Part shown: one piece after another, positions 25,478 to 36,646 of the stretch
Layout: the number at the start of each line of letters is the position of its first letter
How positions within the stretch are numbered: position 1 is the first letter of the stretch
DNA from: Ctena decussata
Taxonomy: Eukaryota > Mollusca > Bivalvia > Lucinida > Lucinidae
DNA: 64,000 nucleotides
Assembly: GCA_963989385.1 (NCBI GenBank)
Contig: OZ022500.1
Span: 17,188,460 to 17,252,459 of the forward strand
Reading direction: 5' to 3'
Position numbers and translations under genes: made by a program
The notes under the pieces: model-generated
What the model saw: only the letters and a program-made list of their open reading frames with translations
Databases searched by the model: none
What the model was told of the DNA's origin: nothing

Positions 25478-27144
25478 TGTCTTGCAATTCTGTTCAATTA
25501 ATTTCCATCGTTTTAATTTACTCTCTCTATTGGGACACCTTTAAATTACCAGATAATTTCTAAAATTTGAACAAATGCTAAGTAGCTGGCAGTTAGTCAA
25601 AAATACTGATAGGATATGACGCATTGCACATATTGATCTGATTCTAAAGTGATTTCCCAGATACATCTATCCCAAAATTTAGGATCCCTGCGGTTATTTT
25701 TATTTATTTTTTGTTAATCTTGCAGCTCTTGGATTACATCATTGATAATCAAGGGTCGGTTATATTTGCCCGTGCATTTTATGCTCATCTCTTTAAAGGT
25801 TATGAGCCTTGTCCGGGCAAAATATGTTTGACACTATACGCAAACAGTGGGTACCAAGATAAGTCTATGCAACTGCGTAGTCTGTCAGAGTTAGTGCAGT
25901 TCACCGTTTGATTTCCAGAAGGCATACTTATTGCGCCTAACCTGTTCTGATTGTGCTAGTGCACAGACTAGTCTGGACATAGGTGTTTTGCATACACCAC
26001 AAGGCTGACTTTATCACGACACGACTCAAATGGCCTGAGCAAGGAAAAAATGTGCTTCAGCCCATAATATTTGCAACGAAATATGTATGTATACGCAACC
26101 AGGAGGTACCAAGATATGTCTATGCTCATGTGTAGTCTACCCTCCTCTGATTGCGCATGCGTCTAGTCAAGACATGCGCGTTTTGCTTATGAAATAAGAC
26201 TGGTTTTATCACGACACGAGGTATGCGCAAGGAAAAATGCATTTCACCCCATCTTGGGAAAAGCGAATGCAGTCCCATTAGTGTCTTTTCTTTTCGCACT
26301 CTTTACGGCGCCACAATGTATGATGCTCAAGATTGCTTATACATGTTGTGAACGCATACATGTTACCACAGACTGGGCTGATTCTTCTCGTCGCATGTGG
26401 CAATTTTCCGAGGGTGCGGCTCTTGGGTTACATCATTGACAATCATATAATCAAGGGTCGATCTTATTTTCACGTGCATTTTACGCTCATCTCTTGTTTT
26501 GAATGTTAATGTGAGCCCTGTCCGGGTAAAATATGTTTGACGCTATACGCAAACAGTAGGTACCAGGATCAGTCCATGCAGCCGCGTTGTCTGTCAGAGT
26601 AAGTGCAGTGCATCGTTTATGAGAGAGCCTGCACTGCTTAGACTAGTCAAAACAAAGTGTATTACGTACTGGAATTAGTAAGATGTTGCGTGTTTGACTT
26701 TCCATGCACTTACTGAGCAGACTGTGCATATGCGCAGTTCGCAAATGCTCATCTGAAGACTTTCTTCGCGTGGGGCAACACTAAATATTCCAGCCACATT
26801 CAATGATAACAGATTTATTCCTCATGCTCAGCTGACACACAACGCTGACACAACGTCGTGTCATTAACGTTGGTTAAACGTCACTATGCCGTTGAATTAA
26901 CGTTGATATTGACGGTTACTTTTTACAATAAAGACAAAGCTGATCATATGAGGCGCGAATTAGTACTCCGAAATAAAGAGGCTGATCGAAGATGTTTTGC
27001 TATAGTTAAATCGATGATCACAAATTATCGAATCACATTGAATGAACGTTGATTCGATGATGATTCAACTTTTTTTGTCCGCTCGCATGATGAGACTGAA
27101 ATGCAAACAGCGCAGATCCTGATACGACTGCTCTACTAGGCCTG

Positions 27145-27180
27145 CAATGTGTGTATGATAGGAAAGGACGCCAACCAAAG
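27145..27180. other. Deletion junction: 5S gene lost from the last array unit
   Basis: Sequence matching the other units runs to CCTGCAATGTGTGT. It then passes through a short filler (ATGATAGGAAAGGACG) and resumes at CAACCAAAGTGGAGTC, which in the other units lies well beyond the 5S gene. About 0.76 kb including the whole 5S sequence is missing. Confidence 0.8.
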
Positions 27181-27610
27181 TGGAGTCGCACAAACAGATG
27201 GAACCAACATAAGCATCATAGTAACCTGCACTTTATGGGAGATGAACCCTGGTGGCCCGTAAGAATAATATAGGATTGCAAAAATTCCTATGTAGCACAT
27301 ACCTATATTTGGGTAGTAAAACCCACACGCAGGCACATCTAATTTTCTGTACAGTTAAGTTCTGCAATAGTTAAAACAAATAAAAAAAAATAACAAGTAA
27401 ATTAAAAAGGCAGTTCTGCCATTTTTCTTGTCAATTTTAGTTTTGTATGATAGAAATGCAGAATTTATTAATTTTGGCAATATGCACAAATTCTGGCATT
27501 ATTTCTTTTCCCTATAGAATTGCTTCTTTCGTCTGAAGATCGATGTTAATGAAACGTGGACCTAGAATAAATTAGTTATGACTCTGGGCAGACTGCCAAT
27601 ATCAATATTT

Positions 27611-27838
27611 TGAACCAAGACGCGAGAAAACCAACAAAGTGGTTGTGCGCACAGCGCAGCCTCAGATAAGCCCCGACATCCACCCAGTCTGATCAGAGTC
27701 TTTGCTGTCCACATGAAGGTAGCTTAGACCCTTAGCTACCGTTAGGAAAGACTGTGATCATACTAGGCGGATGCCCTGGCCGATCTGAGTCTGCGATGGG
27801 CGCACTACCACTTTGTTGCTTTCTCGTGTCGCGGCTCA
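27611..27838. mobile_element. GAGCCGCGACACG MITE, copy 9, right edge of the array
   Basis: Left end TGAACCAAGACGCGAG; right end CTCGTGTCGCGGCTCA keeps the ancestral sequence. Segment A' begins immediately after it. Confidence 0.8.
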
Positions 27839-28760
27839 TTTTTGGCTTGCGATTTCGCAAGCCTATGTATTCCGACAGGTTATGATTTCCTGTCACGCGC
27901 ACTCAAGCTTAAGACGTTGATTTGTTCCCAGCTTTGAGAATGATTCATAATTACAAGTGGAGAACCAATATATGGAGAGCGTCTACGGGGCGCAACTTCG
28001 TTTGACTGCTTCTTTTACCTAAGCACCGTAAAATAACGACACGCCATAATCTGGCACACCAAATAATCGACCATGTCTAGCATCTTTTGCCTTACTAAAA
28101 ACATGAGTTATTATTATTTTTTATTTATTTATCCGGTGTATTTGAATGTGTCTTCGTTGTCCACTGTGAAATAAGGTCAAATAACGATATGCGCAATTCG
28201 CGGGCATTATGTAAAATATGGACTGAACTTGGACTCTGGACTTTGGACTCTGGTCTGAACAGAACAGAACAGAACTTAATTATCACTTCGGACTGTGTTA
28301 AACCAAGACTTCAGACGTTGTAAAACCTGGCACCGTAAAACACCGTAAAATATTTCCACAATAGTTATTATGCCTGTACAAACAGTGTAGAGTGTAGGTC
28401 CAAGCTAGACTACTGGTTGGAACAGTCTAATCAGGGTCTGTTCCAACAGTCTTATTTTATTTTAAGTTATTTAAAAGCATTTACTGGTTTTACAGACAAT
28501 GTGTTTGATCGTTTTACTAGATACTATTTCTTATTTTTTCATAAACGTACATTGAAAATCAATTTCTTATTTTTTCATAAACGTACATTGTAATTCAGTT
28601 TCATGAAAGTGACTTATTGAAAAAAATCAGTTCAGGAAACACAACATGTGTGGGAAAATATCAGTATCTCACAATTGCCATCAAATCGTCCTTTTCTAGG
28701 CCTATACAGTTTTAATAGTTACCTTCCTTTCTGAATAAAACATACTAAAATTTAGAGGAA

Positions 28761-29044
28761 CCGGGCCGCGTAGCGCAGTTGGTAGTGCATTTTGACTCAA
28801 GAGCCAGAAGTCCCGGGTTCGTTACTCTGTCCGGCCACATACTTTCGTTTCTCCTTCCCCTGTATCAAGAAGGACAGTTGTCAGTTACTGGTGAAAGTAT
28901 GACAATGCGCACATAGTACCGGTTATCGCTTAGAAGGTTTAAGCCAGCCCAGGAATAGTGTGGTTAGGGTAATAGACCGTCCCGACATTACCATAGCTTT
29001 TTATCGTGGATGTAAAACAATAAAATAACAACAAAACAACAACT
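28761..29044 (+). mobile_element. tRNA-derived SINE in segment A'
   Basis: Counterpart of 11433-11716, with the same A box TAGCGCAGTTGG, B box GGTTCGTTACTC and AAC-rich tail. Confidence 0.75.
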
Positions 29045-29214
29045 ACGAACATATAGAAGACTTCTTTTTTCTTTTGCATTAAATCCCTAATGACAAAATT
29101 TGTGATGACCAAGGACAGCACGCAAGATTCTGAAAATAAACATCCTTTGGAAGCAACAAAAATACACTAATTCCTTCATTAACTTGTAATCATTACCAGT
29201 TACCAGTTACCAGT

Positions 29215-29663
29215 TAGTCTGGCCCATGTTCCTACTTCAGTATGTATTCTCTGCTCCTGAAGGAACTTTTTAAGATTTTAATTTTACCTCACTGCAGCTG
29301 GTGTTGTGCCGTGTGGCGGCCGTAAAACGTCTCCCCGTACATCATCCATAGTGCAGATTATATTTTATTTACATCCTTTGAGATCAGAGGATAGATTCTT
29401 AGAAATCTAAAATTTGAGATCGATTTAGACTATTATTCTTGATCATCGTCTTTTATATTATTTGGATCCTTTTGAAACTAATCAGTCTTTGAATCGACTG
29501 TCCAATTAAAATTAAGAAATTACAGTATGCTTTTTCTGGTTTCGTCACCAGATATTGTCAGGGTCACTGACGAGGCTTTATTAGCCAAAACTACGTAGTC
29601 TGGCCCATGTTCCTACTTCAGTATGTATTCTCTGCTCCTGAAGGAACTTTTTAAGATTTTAAT
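29215..29663. mobile_element. Insertion with 68-bp direct terminal repeats, only in segment A'
   Basis: Segments 29215-29282 and 29596-29663 read as identical 68-bp direct repeats (start TAGTCTGGCCCATGTTCC, end TTTTTAAGATTTTAAT) around a 313-bp interior without an ORF. Segment A lacks the whole block, so it was gained after or lost before the duplication. The ends are not TG/CA, no primer binding site was recognised, and the flanking target duplication is unclear beyond a short TACCA-like match. It may be a miniature terminal-repeat retrotransposon or an inserted piece of a tandem repeat. Confidence 0.6.
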
Positions 29664-29692
29664 AATACTCTATACCACAGGCTTGCTGGGTC

Positions 29693-29967
29693 GCATAGTG
29701 CAGTCGGTGGCGCGTCAGACTAAAAAAACAGAGGTCCCGGGTTCGATATACGGTCCGGCCACTTACTCTCGTTTCCGCTTCCACTGAGTCAAGAAGGGCA
29801 GTTGTCAGTTACTGGCGAAAGTAAGTGCACTTAGTACTAGTTGAACGCTTAGGATGGCTAAGCCTGCCCAGGAATATTGTAGTTGAATTAACCGACCGTC
29901 CTGACATGACCATACATGCAGCTGTTTACCATGGATGTAAAACAATGACACAACAACAACAGCAACA
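29693..29967 (+). mobile_element. tRNA-derived SINE, second copy in segment A'
   Basis: Counterpart of 11882-12163, with B box GGTTCGATATAC and an ACAACAACAACAGC tail. Confidence 0.7.
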
Positions 29968-30466
29968 TACCACCGGCTTTACCAGTACTTATAACTGAAC
30001 TCAGTGATGACAAAATTACCAAAAGAATAAGCTGAATATTTGCAGACTATCTATGGCAACTGTTTGGGAAGGAACTATCATTTTCATTATAACCTCCTCT
30101 GAGAGTCTCAGTGGTAGTCAGCTTTTAAATGTGCTCCAACAGAAACAAGGAGGAAAACAGTCACAAAAGTTTAATCCCCCTTGTAATAATAGCCATTGTT
30201 GCGAACAGTAAGAGTTTTGTTCCTACCAATCTGTCACAAATGAGGCTGGTAGGATGAACTACTTCCACTATTTCCTTCTCATATCAGAAATCAAGAACCA
30301 TATAGCATCTTACATGTAAGAGACTTCTAAAAGTACTTTCCCAATGTAAGATGTATTTTTTCAACATCAAGACATGAGGATTTTATAATAAGCATAACTT
30401 TGTCTTAACCGAACAGTTCAGGGAACATAGCAATCAAATTCCCGTCCTTCTGTCTCTGTCCGTATA

Positions 30467-30702
30467 TGAGCCGCGACACGAGATAACCAACAATGTGGTT
30501 GTGCGCCCAAGGTAGACTCAGATCAGACTGGGCATCCACCCAGTTTACTCAGTCTCTTCTTTATGTGCTCAAAGAGGCTTAGGGTCTAAGCTATCTCCAT
30601 GCGGTCAGCGAAGGATCTGATCAGACTGGGCGCATGCCCAGGCTGATCTGAGTCTGCGCTGGGCGCACAACCGAATTGTTGGTTTTGTCGTGTCGCGGCT
30701 CA
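30467..30702. mobile_element. GAGCCGCGACACG MITE, copy 10, in segment A'
   Basis: Ends TGAGCCGCGACACGAGATAA and TTTTGTCGTGTCGCGGCTCA; the partner of 12629-12865. Confidence 0.85.
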
Positions 30703-31226
30703 TATTAGTATGTTCATAACATTTTCTTGTCCACTCTGTAACTTGAATACCCTTTGAACTATTTTCATTTTACGCTTCACCAGTTATGCGTAGTCCATTT
30801 GCTTCAAAGTACATACAACTTCTGCTTAGTTTCACAAAATAAATAATTAAATAAACAAATAAACAAAGTAACTCCCAGTAAATCTTCTAAGGTCCTAAAA
30901 ATTTCTTACATAACAATACATAACAGTTTACGAAAATCCTTATTATTAAATGTTTTTATGAAATATTTTTCATCAGCAGTAATAAAAAAAATGACCTTTT
31001 TACTGAAGGTTATCATATGATTGTCAGAACAGCCGAATGTAGCGTAACCTCATTGTTTACTACAGTTGTGGACGTTTTTAAACGAAAAAAGTGTCTCCAA
31101 TTAGATACCATCTCAAGACTACAAACCATAAACCACAAAATACCACAAACATTGAACTACATGTATTTCAGAAACAAAGCCCTAACTTGACAAGCCTTTC
31201 CTTTTAAAAGGAAACTTTATTTCTGA

Positions 31227-31773
31227 AGTATTCATAGAGTGGGATGAGCCATCCGAGAACTTCGAGCGTAACCCATAGCAACCACAGCCGAAGGTGAAAG
31301 CAATCGATAGTCCGCCATTTTGTTTACGGCAGTTGCGATTAACCAGCATACAAACAATGCTTAAATAAATGGCATATTATAAGAAACAAGCTCATAAAAT
31401 ATTTTTATTTAATGTATAAGAAGGCAGATAATTCAGCAACCATATCTGATATGTATTTTATTAACAATGTCCGTTGAGTATTTATTTTATCGCACTGATT
31501 CTGACACATTTCTCTCGCGATCTGTTGACCTCTAAGTCTAAAGGGTACCCTGATTTAAATTTATTAAATATCATTAAATCAGTCCTTTCCAAATATTTTT
31601 GGTGGAAATTAAAAAATCTTTGTTAATTTTTTGACAAATTCGGCTCTTTTGGGGTGTTAGGTCAACTAAGGTGACCTCTTGAAAATATGTCATTTTTGAG
31701 GTCGTATCTCCGTGTTTTCTGGATGAGACCACGGTAGATTCTCTCGGTCATCCCCAACAAGTGAAACTGAGTG
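31227..31773. other. Anonymous sequence left of the large foldback
   Basis: No ORF or RNA gene recognised. The first 80 bases (CCCATAGCAACCACAGCCGA, GGTGAAAGCAA) loosely match the reverse complement of 34060-34120. The two may be degenerate ends of an older element around the foldback. Confidence 0.35.
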
Positions 31774-33224
31774 TAAAGGGGGGTATCAATAAGGTGGGTT
31801 TTCTGCATCCTACCAAAGTTTTATTTTTTTGACTGATGGTATACTCCAGTGTGTCTAGTTTATTGAACCATATGTGACTTTGCGCGGAAAGCCCTACTTA
31901 CTGAGCTATGGGTCCACAGAAGTGGGTGGGGTAATCAAACATGGTTTTAGCCTGTCTTGTAAAAACATTCTCATTTGGTAGAAGAGTACAGCAGACAGAC
32001 AGGATTTGATAAAATGATTAACAGAACATCTAAACTATATTTCCATATCATTTTATTTGGTTTAATTTGAACATATGTTGTCAAAAAAGACTTCCTTTGA
32101 CATTCAACATTTTTTTTTATATTTTTGTCCTCAATTTTCAATTTTTCTTGGCCTTATGGTTAAATAAACAGACCAGTTGTCATCAAACTCATGTCAAGGA
32201 AGCACCCTGACCAGGACATTCGGATGATGTGACCAGAATTTCACAATGACCTAGTTTTCATGGTCGACCGAACACATAAACTTGCTCAGAAGATGTTTTT
32301 TCATTTAATTTTGACCTAGAATTACGAACCTTTGGCCAAATAACTATTTTAACTGCTATATTATGTGCTATATTATGCCCTACACCCCCGTCACTAAAGG
32401 TGAAAGAATACATATTGGCTTCAGATCGGATCTCCTTGGCGTCTGCATCTGTGTCTGGGTCACATACTTTGACCTTGGAAACAAGGTCAAGGTCAGATTT
32501 TGATGACCTTGACCTTGTTTCCAAGGTCACAGAAGGACTTAATATGTGACACATACACAATTGCAGATGCCAGCGAGATCCGCACTGAAGCCAATATGTA
32601 TTCCCTCACCTTTAGTGGCAGGGGCGTGGGGCATAATATAGCAGTTAGAATAGTAATTTGACCAAAGGTTCCTAATTCTAGGTCAAAATAGAAAGAAAAC
32701 CATCTTCCAAGCAAGTTTATGTGTTCAGTCGACCATGAAAACTATGCTATTGTGATATTCTGGTCACATCATCAGAATGTCCTTCTCAAGGTACTTCCTT
32801 GACATGAGTTTGATGATAACATGTCTGTTCATTTAACAATAAGGCCAAGAAATATTGAAAATTGAGGTCAAAAATATCAAAAAATGCTAAATGTCAAAGG
32901 AAGTCTTTTTTGACAACATATGTTCAAATTAGACCAAATAAAATGATATGGAAATATAGTTTAGATGTTCTGTTAATCATTTTATCAAATCCTGTCTGTC
33001 TGCTGTACTCTTCTACCAAATGAGAATGTTTTACAAGACAGGCTAAAACCATGTTGGATTACCCCACCCACTTCTTTGGACCCACAGCTCAGTAAGTAGG
33101 GCTTTCCGCGCAAAGTCACATATGGTTCAATAAACTAGACACACTAGAGTATAACATCAGTCAAAAAAATAAAACTTTGGTAGGATGCAGAAAACCCACC
33201 TTATTGATACCCCACCCCCCTTTA
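31774..33224. mobile_element. Large foldback element, 1.45 kb, with arms of about 700 bp
   Basis: The right half is the reverse complement of the left half with scattered mismatches. Matching blocks include TATCAATAAGGTGGGTTTTC, GACTTTGCGCGGAAAGCCC, ACAAGACAGGCTAAAACCAT and AATAAAATGATATGGAAATA. The turn-round is near 32497 at AAGGTCAGATTTTGATGACC. Ends read TAAAGGGGGG and CCCCCCTTTA. If TA is the target duplication this would fit a Tc1/mariner-type element, which is inference. No transposase is present; minus-strand frames of 100 and 73 codons are palindrome by-products. Confidence 0.8.
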
Positions 33225-34285
33225 GAATTCTACACATTTGCGCATTTTCGCGATTTCAATGCACAGTACAAGTTGCTGACTAGCGTCGGAGGATGTGTAT
33301 TGGCTCAATACAGTATGTGTTTTCGCATGCCTCTGATTTGCCTCTTGTAAATAATTTTGATGGAATATTTTTATTGGGAATCTTAAATCCTAAATTTAGC
33401 ACCGCACAAAACTACATTATGGCTAAATATTACGAGTCGTCTTGTGAAGAGATAGATAGAACTTTTGATATTTGATCAATGAATTTCCTGACCTTCTCGT
33501 TTTCAAAGTAGATCTAGTGTAAATTTTTATTTCTTGATCAATTTTAATGATGAAAACACTGTTTACTTTGTCTTCGATTCAATAGGTATACATTTAACAG
33601 ATTAAAAAAGTATAGGTATTTGAAAAAAAAAAACCGTCTGCTATTGCTAAGAAAGTGTCAACTTTTGACAAGTGACATCTTGTGTATTCCATACTCTCAT
33701 AGTATGACATATCGGGTATTTCACTTTCTTTGCTGCTGTTTCCATTCCTACTTTCGCTGAATACCCGATAAATGAACATATAGCAAAAATGAAAAAGATA
33801 ATGTCAGAAAAAGTAGGAATTATAAATAATAAAACGATGCTAAATAGGAGAACCAAGTTCTAGTCAACTAGTGTATTCCACGGATATGGAAAATCCAATG
33901 TTTTTATTTGATTCGTGACAAAATTGCATCTGGCAAACATTTTCTATGTTTTATTCGTCATAAGAAAAAGTTTCATTGGGATATCAGAGATTATTCCGAA
34001 CTATAGATAGAGAAAAATATTGGAAAACTTAGCACAAATAGTGGTTGCTACGATGTTTGTTTTCACCTCCGATGCTTGTTTCTATGGGCTGTGACGTCAT
34101 CCCGTCCGATTCTTCAAACATTTTCTGTTTTATTCGTCATAAGAAAAAGTTTCATTGGGATATCAGAGATTATTCCGAACTATAAATAGAGAAAAATATA
34201 GGAAAACTTAGCACAAATAGTGGTTGCTAACCCGGGTCTGAGCGATAGCGAAAAAAAAACATACTGACATGAAAAATTCAGGGAT
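33225..34285. repeat. Spacer with a direct duplication of about 110 bp
   Basis: Sequence from about 33938 to 34051 (CATAAGAAAAAGTTTCATTG, ATCAGAGATTATTCCGAACT, AACTTAGCACAAATAGTGG) is repeated at about 34123-34230. Otherwise the stretch is anonymous; I see no supported gene. Confidence 0.5.
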
Positions 34286-34289
34286 AATT

Positions 34290-35065
34290 CTATGGGGTGC
34301 CTAAATACCGAAAAGACGCAAAAAGACGCGGAAAGACGCAAAAGACGCAAAAAGACCCGGAAAGACGCGGAAAGACGCAAAAAGATGGCAAAACGACCCA
34401 GAAATGTAGCAAAAAGACCCTCTAAAATATCGTTGATTAGGGTTTTATCATCAATAAATAGATTACAAACAAAAATACAAGAAAAGGACGTATTTAATCT
34501 TATTTTAAACTGATTTTTTTCATATACTTTTTTTACTTTTTGCTAAGACAAACACACAAATCATCAAGCAAATCATCATATATTTTATATATACACGCTC
34601 ATTCCCACTAATTAGTTTCCCTCTAAATAGTTTTTTTTTTTTTTTTTTTTTTTTTGCGACAGCAAAAAGACAAAAAGAGTTGGCAAAAAGACCAATCAAT
34701 GCAGCAAAAAGACCAGCTAAATTTTGTTTGAATACGCAAACAGTGTTATGAAATAGTTAACAATTTTTCCAATATCATTTTTATATTACATGTATTTTCA
34801 ACAACGAAGTAAAATGACACTAAAATCCAGTAGAGAAACACTCGCAAAAACACTAGAGACACGGCAAAAAGTCCATTGAAAACAGCAAAAAGGCACATAG
34901 CCGGATGGCAAAAAGACCCTTAAAAGCAACAAAAAGACCAACCAAATTCTGTTAAGATATAGAAATAGTAATGTGTATTAATTATTTGCATCGCTTTACT
35001 ATTTACAAATGAAGATTATTCAAATTTACTAATCAAAAAGACCGAAAAAAATGAATCAAAAAGAC
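34290..35065 (+). repeat. Tract rich in AAAAAGAC on the plus strand
   Basis: The first ~130 bases are a degenerate short tandem repeat of AAAAAGACGC and GGAAAGACGC. Looser CAAAAAGACC motifs follow to about 35060, separated by AT-rich sequence with a T25 run near 34630. An open frame at 34292-34513 is lysine/arginine-rich only because of the repeat. Confidence 0.6.
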
Positions 35066-36059
35066 TTAAAACAGGTAAACATAGAAAGGTCCTGTTTTTC
35101 AACGCGTAAAAGATAGCATATTCTTCTTTGCCCTGTCACGTCGGCCTACATGAAAAATCACACTGAATTCTGTATATGCCCACTGAATTTATTTTTTCTG
35201 CAACACGGCTGCTATCCCCACAGTCGCAACAGTTAGCAGAGATTTAACAAAACAGTGACAGCTTTTTACTTTTTATGATTTTGGATATAATTGTTTTAAT
35301 TAGATTTTTATTTCGGCAAATATAAACACATTCGTGAATACTGACGGTAAAGAGTCAGAATAGTCTGCTGTCGGGGCTCCAGAATAGGGAAGTACCTTTC
35401 AAACGATTCACTGATGTGATACTAAAAAAACAACAAAAAACAACATATGATCAACGTTTCATTTGTTCTTAACGCAACAAGGTCAAGCTAACTTAGTTTT
35501 TGGGACTAGTTAAATATAAAAACAGCCTGATCATGGTCTGCAAAGTTTAGTGTTTAGCAAATTGTTTCATTATACAGACCAAAATAGCTTTAATTGAATT
35601 ATCGACACGCGGTATCGATTAAAGTAGGTGTGATAAATCTATTACGTTTGGCGTGATCGATTACTCAAAGGTGAGATGTTTTTTCAATACTGCGAGATGT
35701 TGTCTTTAATTCAATTATTACTTCCTAAAGCGGTAAAATGCCTTACATTGTCTTACTTTAAGAAAACACTCTTGAGACAAGACAAATGACATAACTAAAC
35801 TAAAATGAAATAAAGCGAAATTAAATTCAAGCTAGAAAAAAAAAGATGACGGGGAAAAAAGATGAAAAATAAGAAGAAATGAAGCGATTTTAGCCTACAT
35901 GAATACCTTTATACACCTAATCTGCGAGAAGTTGTTAGAAAATAGTCATGCGCAGAACCAGACCAGTATGAGGCATGTACTAATCTGTGCATGCGCATTG
36001 GGCATGCGTATTTTAATGCATGCTGTCACTCGGCGCAGCAAATACTTTTCTCTGAATAT
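35066..36059. other. Anonymous AT-rich sequence between opposed AAAAAGAC tracts
   Basis: No supported ORF, RNA or repeat. Confidence 0.35.
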
Positions 36060-36610
36060 TTACGCATTTTAGCTGGTCTTTTTGCTGCCATTATAGGTCT
36101 TTTCACCGCCTTATTTTGTAATCTCTCTGCGTCTTTTTGCCGTCTCGCTGCACATTTTTGCTACCTCCATTAGCCATTTTGTGGCCGCTCTGCAGACTTT
36201 AAAACTATTCCATAATATTTTTTCCTGAATTTCAAAATACTCTGGTTGGTCTTTTGGCTGCCATTTTTGTCTTTTTGCCATCTTTTAACGTCTCCCTGCG
36301 TCTTTTGCCGTCTCTCTGCGTCTATTTACTACCTCCATTAGACTTTTTTGTGGTCGCTCTGCACCTTTTTTTGTAGTATCTAATACAAGAAGAAATGAAA
36401 TTGGAAAAGATTTTTAAACTATTCCATAATATTGTCTCTGAATTTTGAACTATTTTAGTTGGTCTTTTTGCTGACTTCAAAGGTCTTTTTGCCATCTTTT
36501 AAGATATTTTTGGTGGTCTTTTCCCTGCCATTATTGGTCTTTTTGCCATCCGATGGCTCTCTGAGTCTTTTTTGGCCCGTTTTGCCGCCGATCTTTTTTT
36601 TTTTCAATAG
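36060..36610 (-). repeat. Tract rich in GTCTTTTTGC (AAAAAGAC on the minus strand)
   Basis: GTCTTTTTGCTGCC, TGCGTCTTTTGCCGTC and similar motifs recur about every 20-40 bases. This is the reverse orientation of the tract at 34290-35065, so the two point toward each other and could be arms of one degenerate foldback. Confidence 0.55.
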
Positions 36611-36646
36611 TAAATCAGAATAAAAAAAACGATATTTTGACATGAG

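Larger units (their letters stand above)
13389..27838. repeat. Tandem array of about 3.3-kb units carrying 5S rRNA-like genes
   Basis: Five units begin at CTGATTCAGATAAACGG near 13389, 15341, 18659, 21941 and 25190. Unit 1 (1.95 kb) lacks an internal segment. Units 2-4 are 3.32, 3.28 and 3.25 kb. Unit 5 (2.65 kb) has lost the block containing the 5S gene. Each full unit contains, in order, two GACGTC-rich palindromic elements, two related ~200-bp internal duplicates (for example 15890-16070 and 16570-16770), a GTTAACGTTGG-type inverted element, the 5S sequence, a T-rich stretch, and a GAGCCGCGACACG MITE. Unit 2 has a 67-bp insertion near 18060-18127. Short conserved open frames in the units look like by-products of homogenisation. 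Confidence 0.9.
27839..31226. repeat. Right copy of the direct repeat flanking the 5S array (segment A')
   Basis: Same order and orientation as 10545-13388. It is longer because of a ~450-bp insertion at 29215-29663 and a small insertion near 28262-28286. It opens with a GGCTTGCG-ATTT-CGCAAGCC hairpin. It ends at the CCTTTTAAAAGGAAAC palindrome, after which the sequence is unrelated to the array. Confidence 0.85.

Noticed and set aside
19718..26439. 61-codon frame MGKANAVPLV conserved in several array units
   Set aside because: Conservation is explained by homogenisation of the units; no motif, and the neighbouring DNA is equally conserved.
34292..34513. Lysine/arginine-rich 73-codon frame
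   Set aside because: Composition comes from the AAAAAGACGC repeat; no start context or motif supports it.
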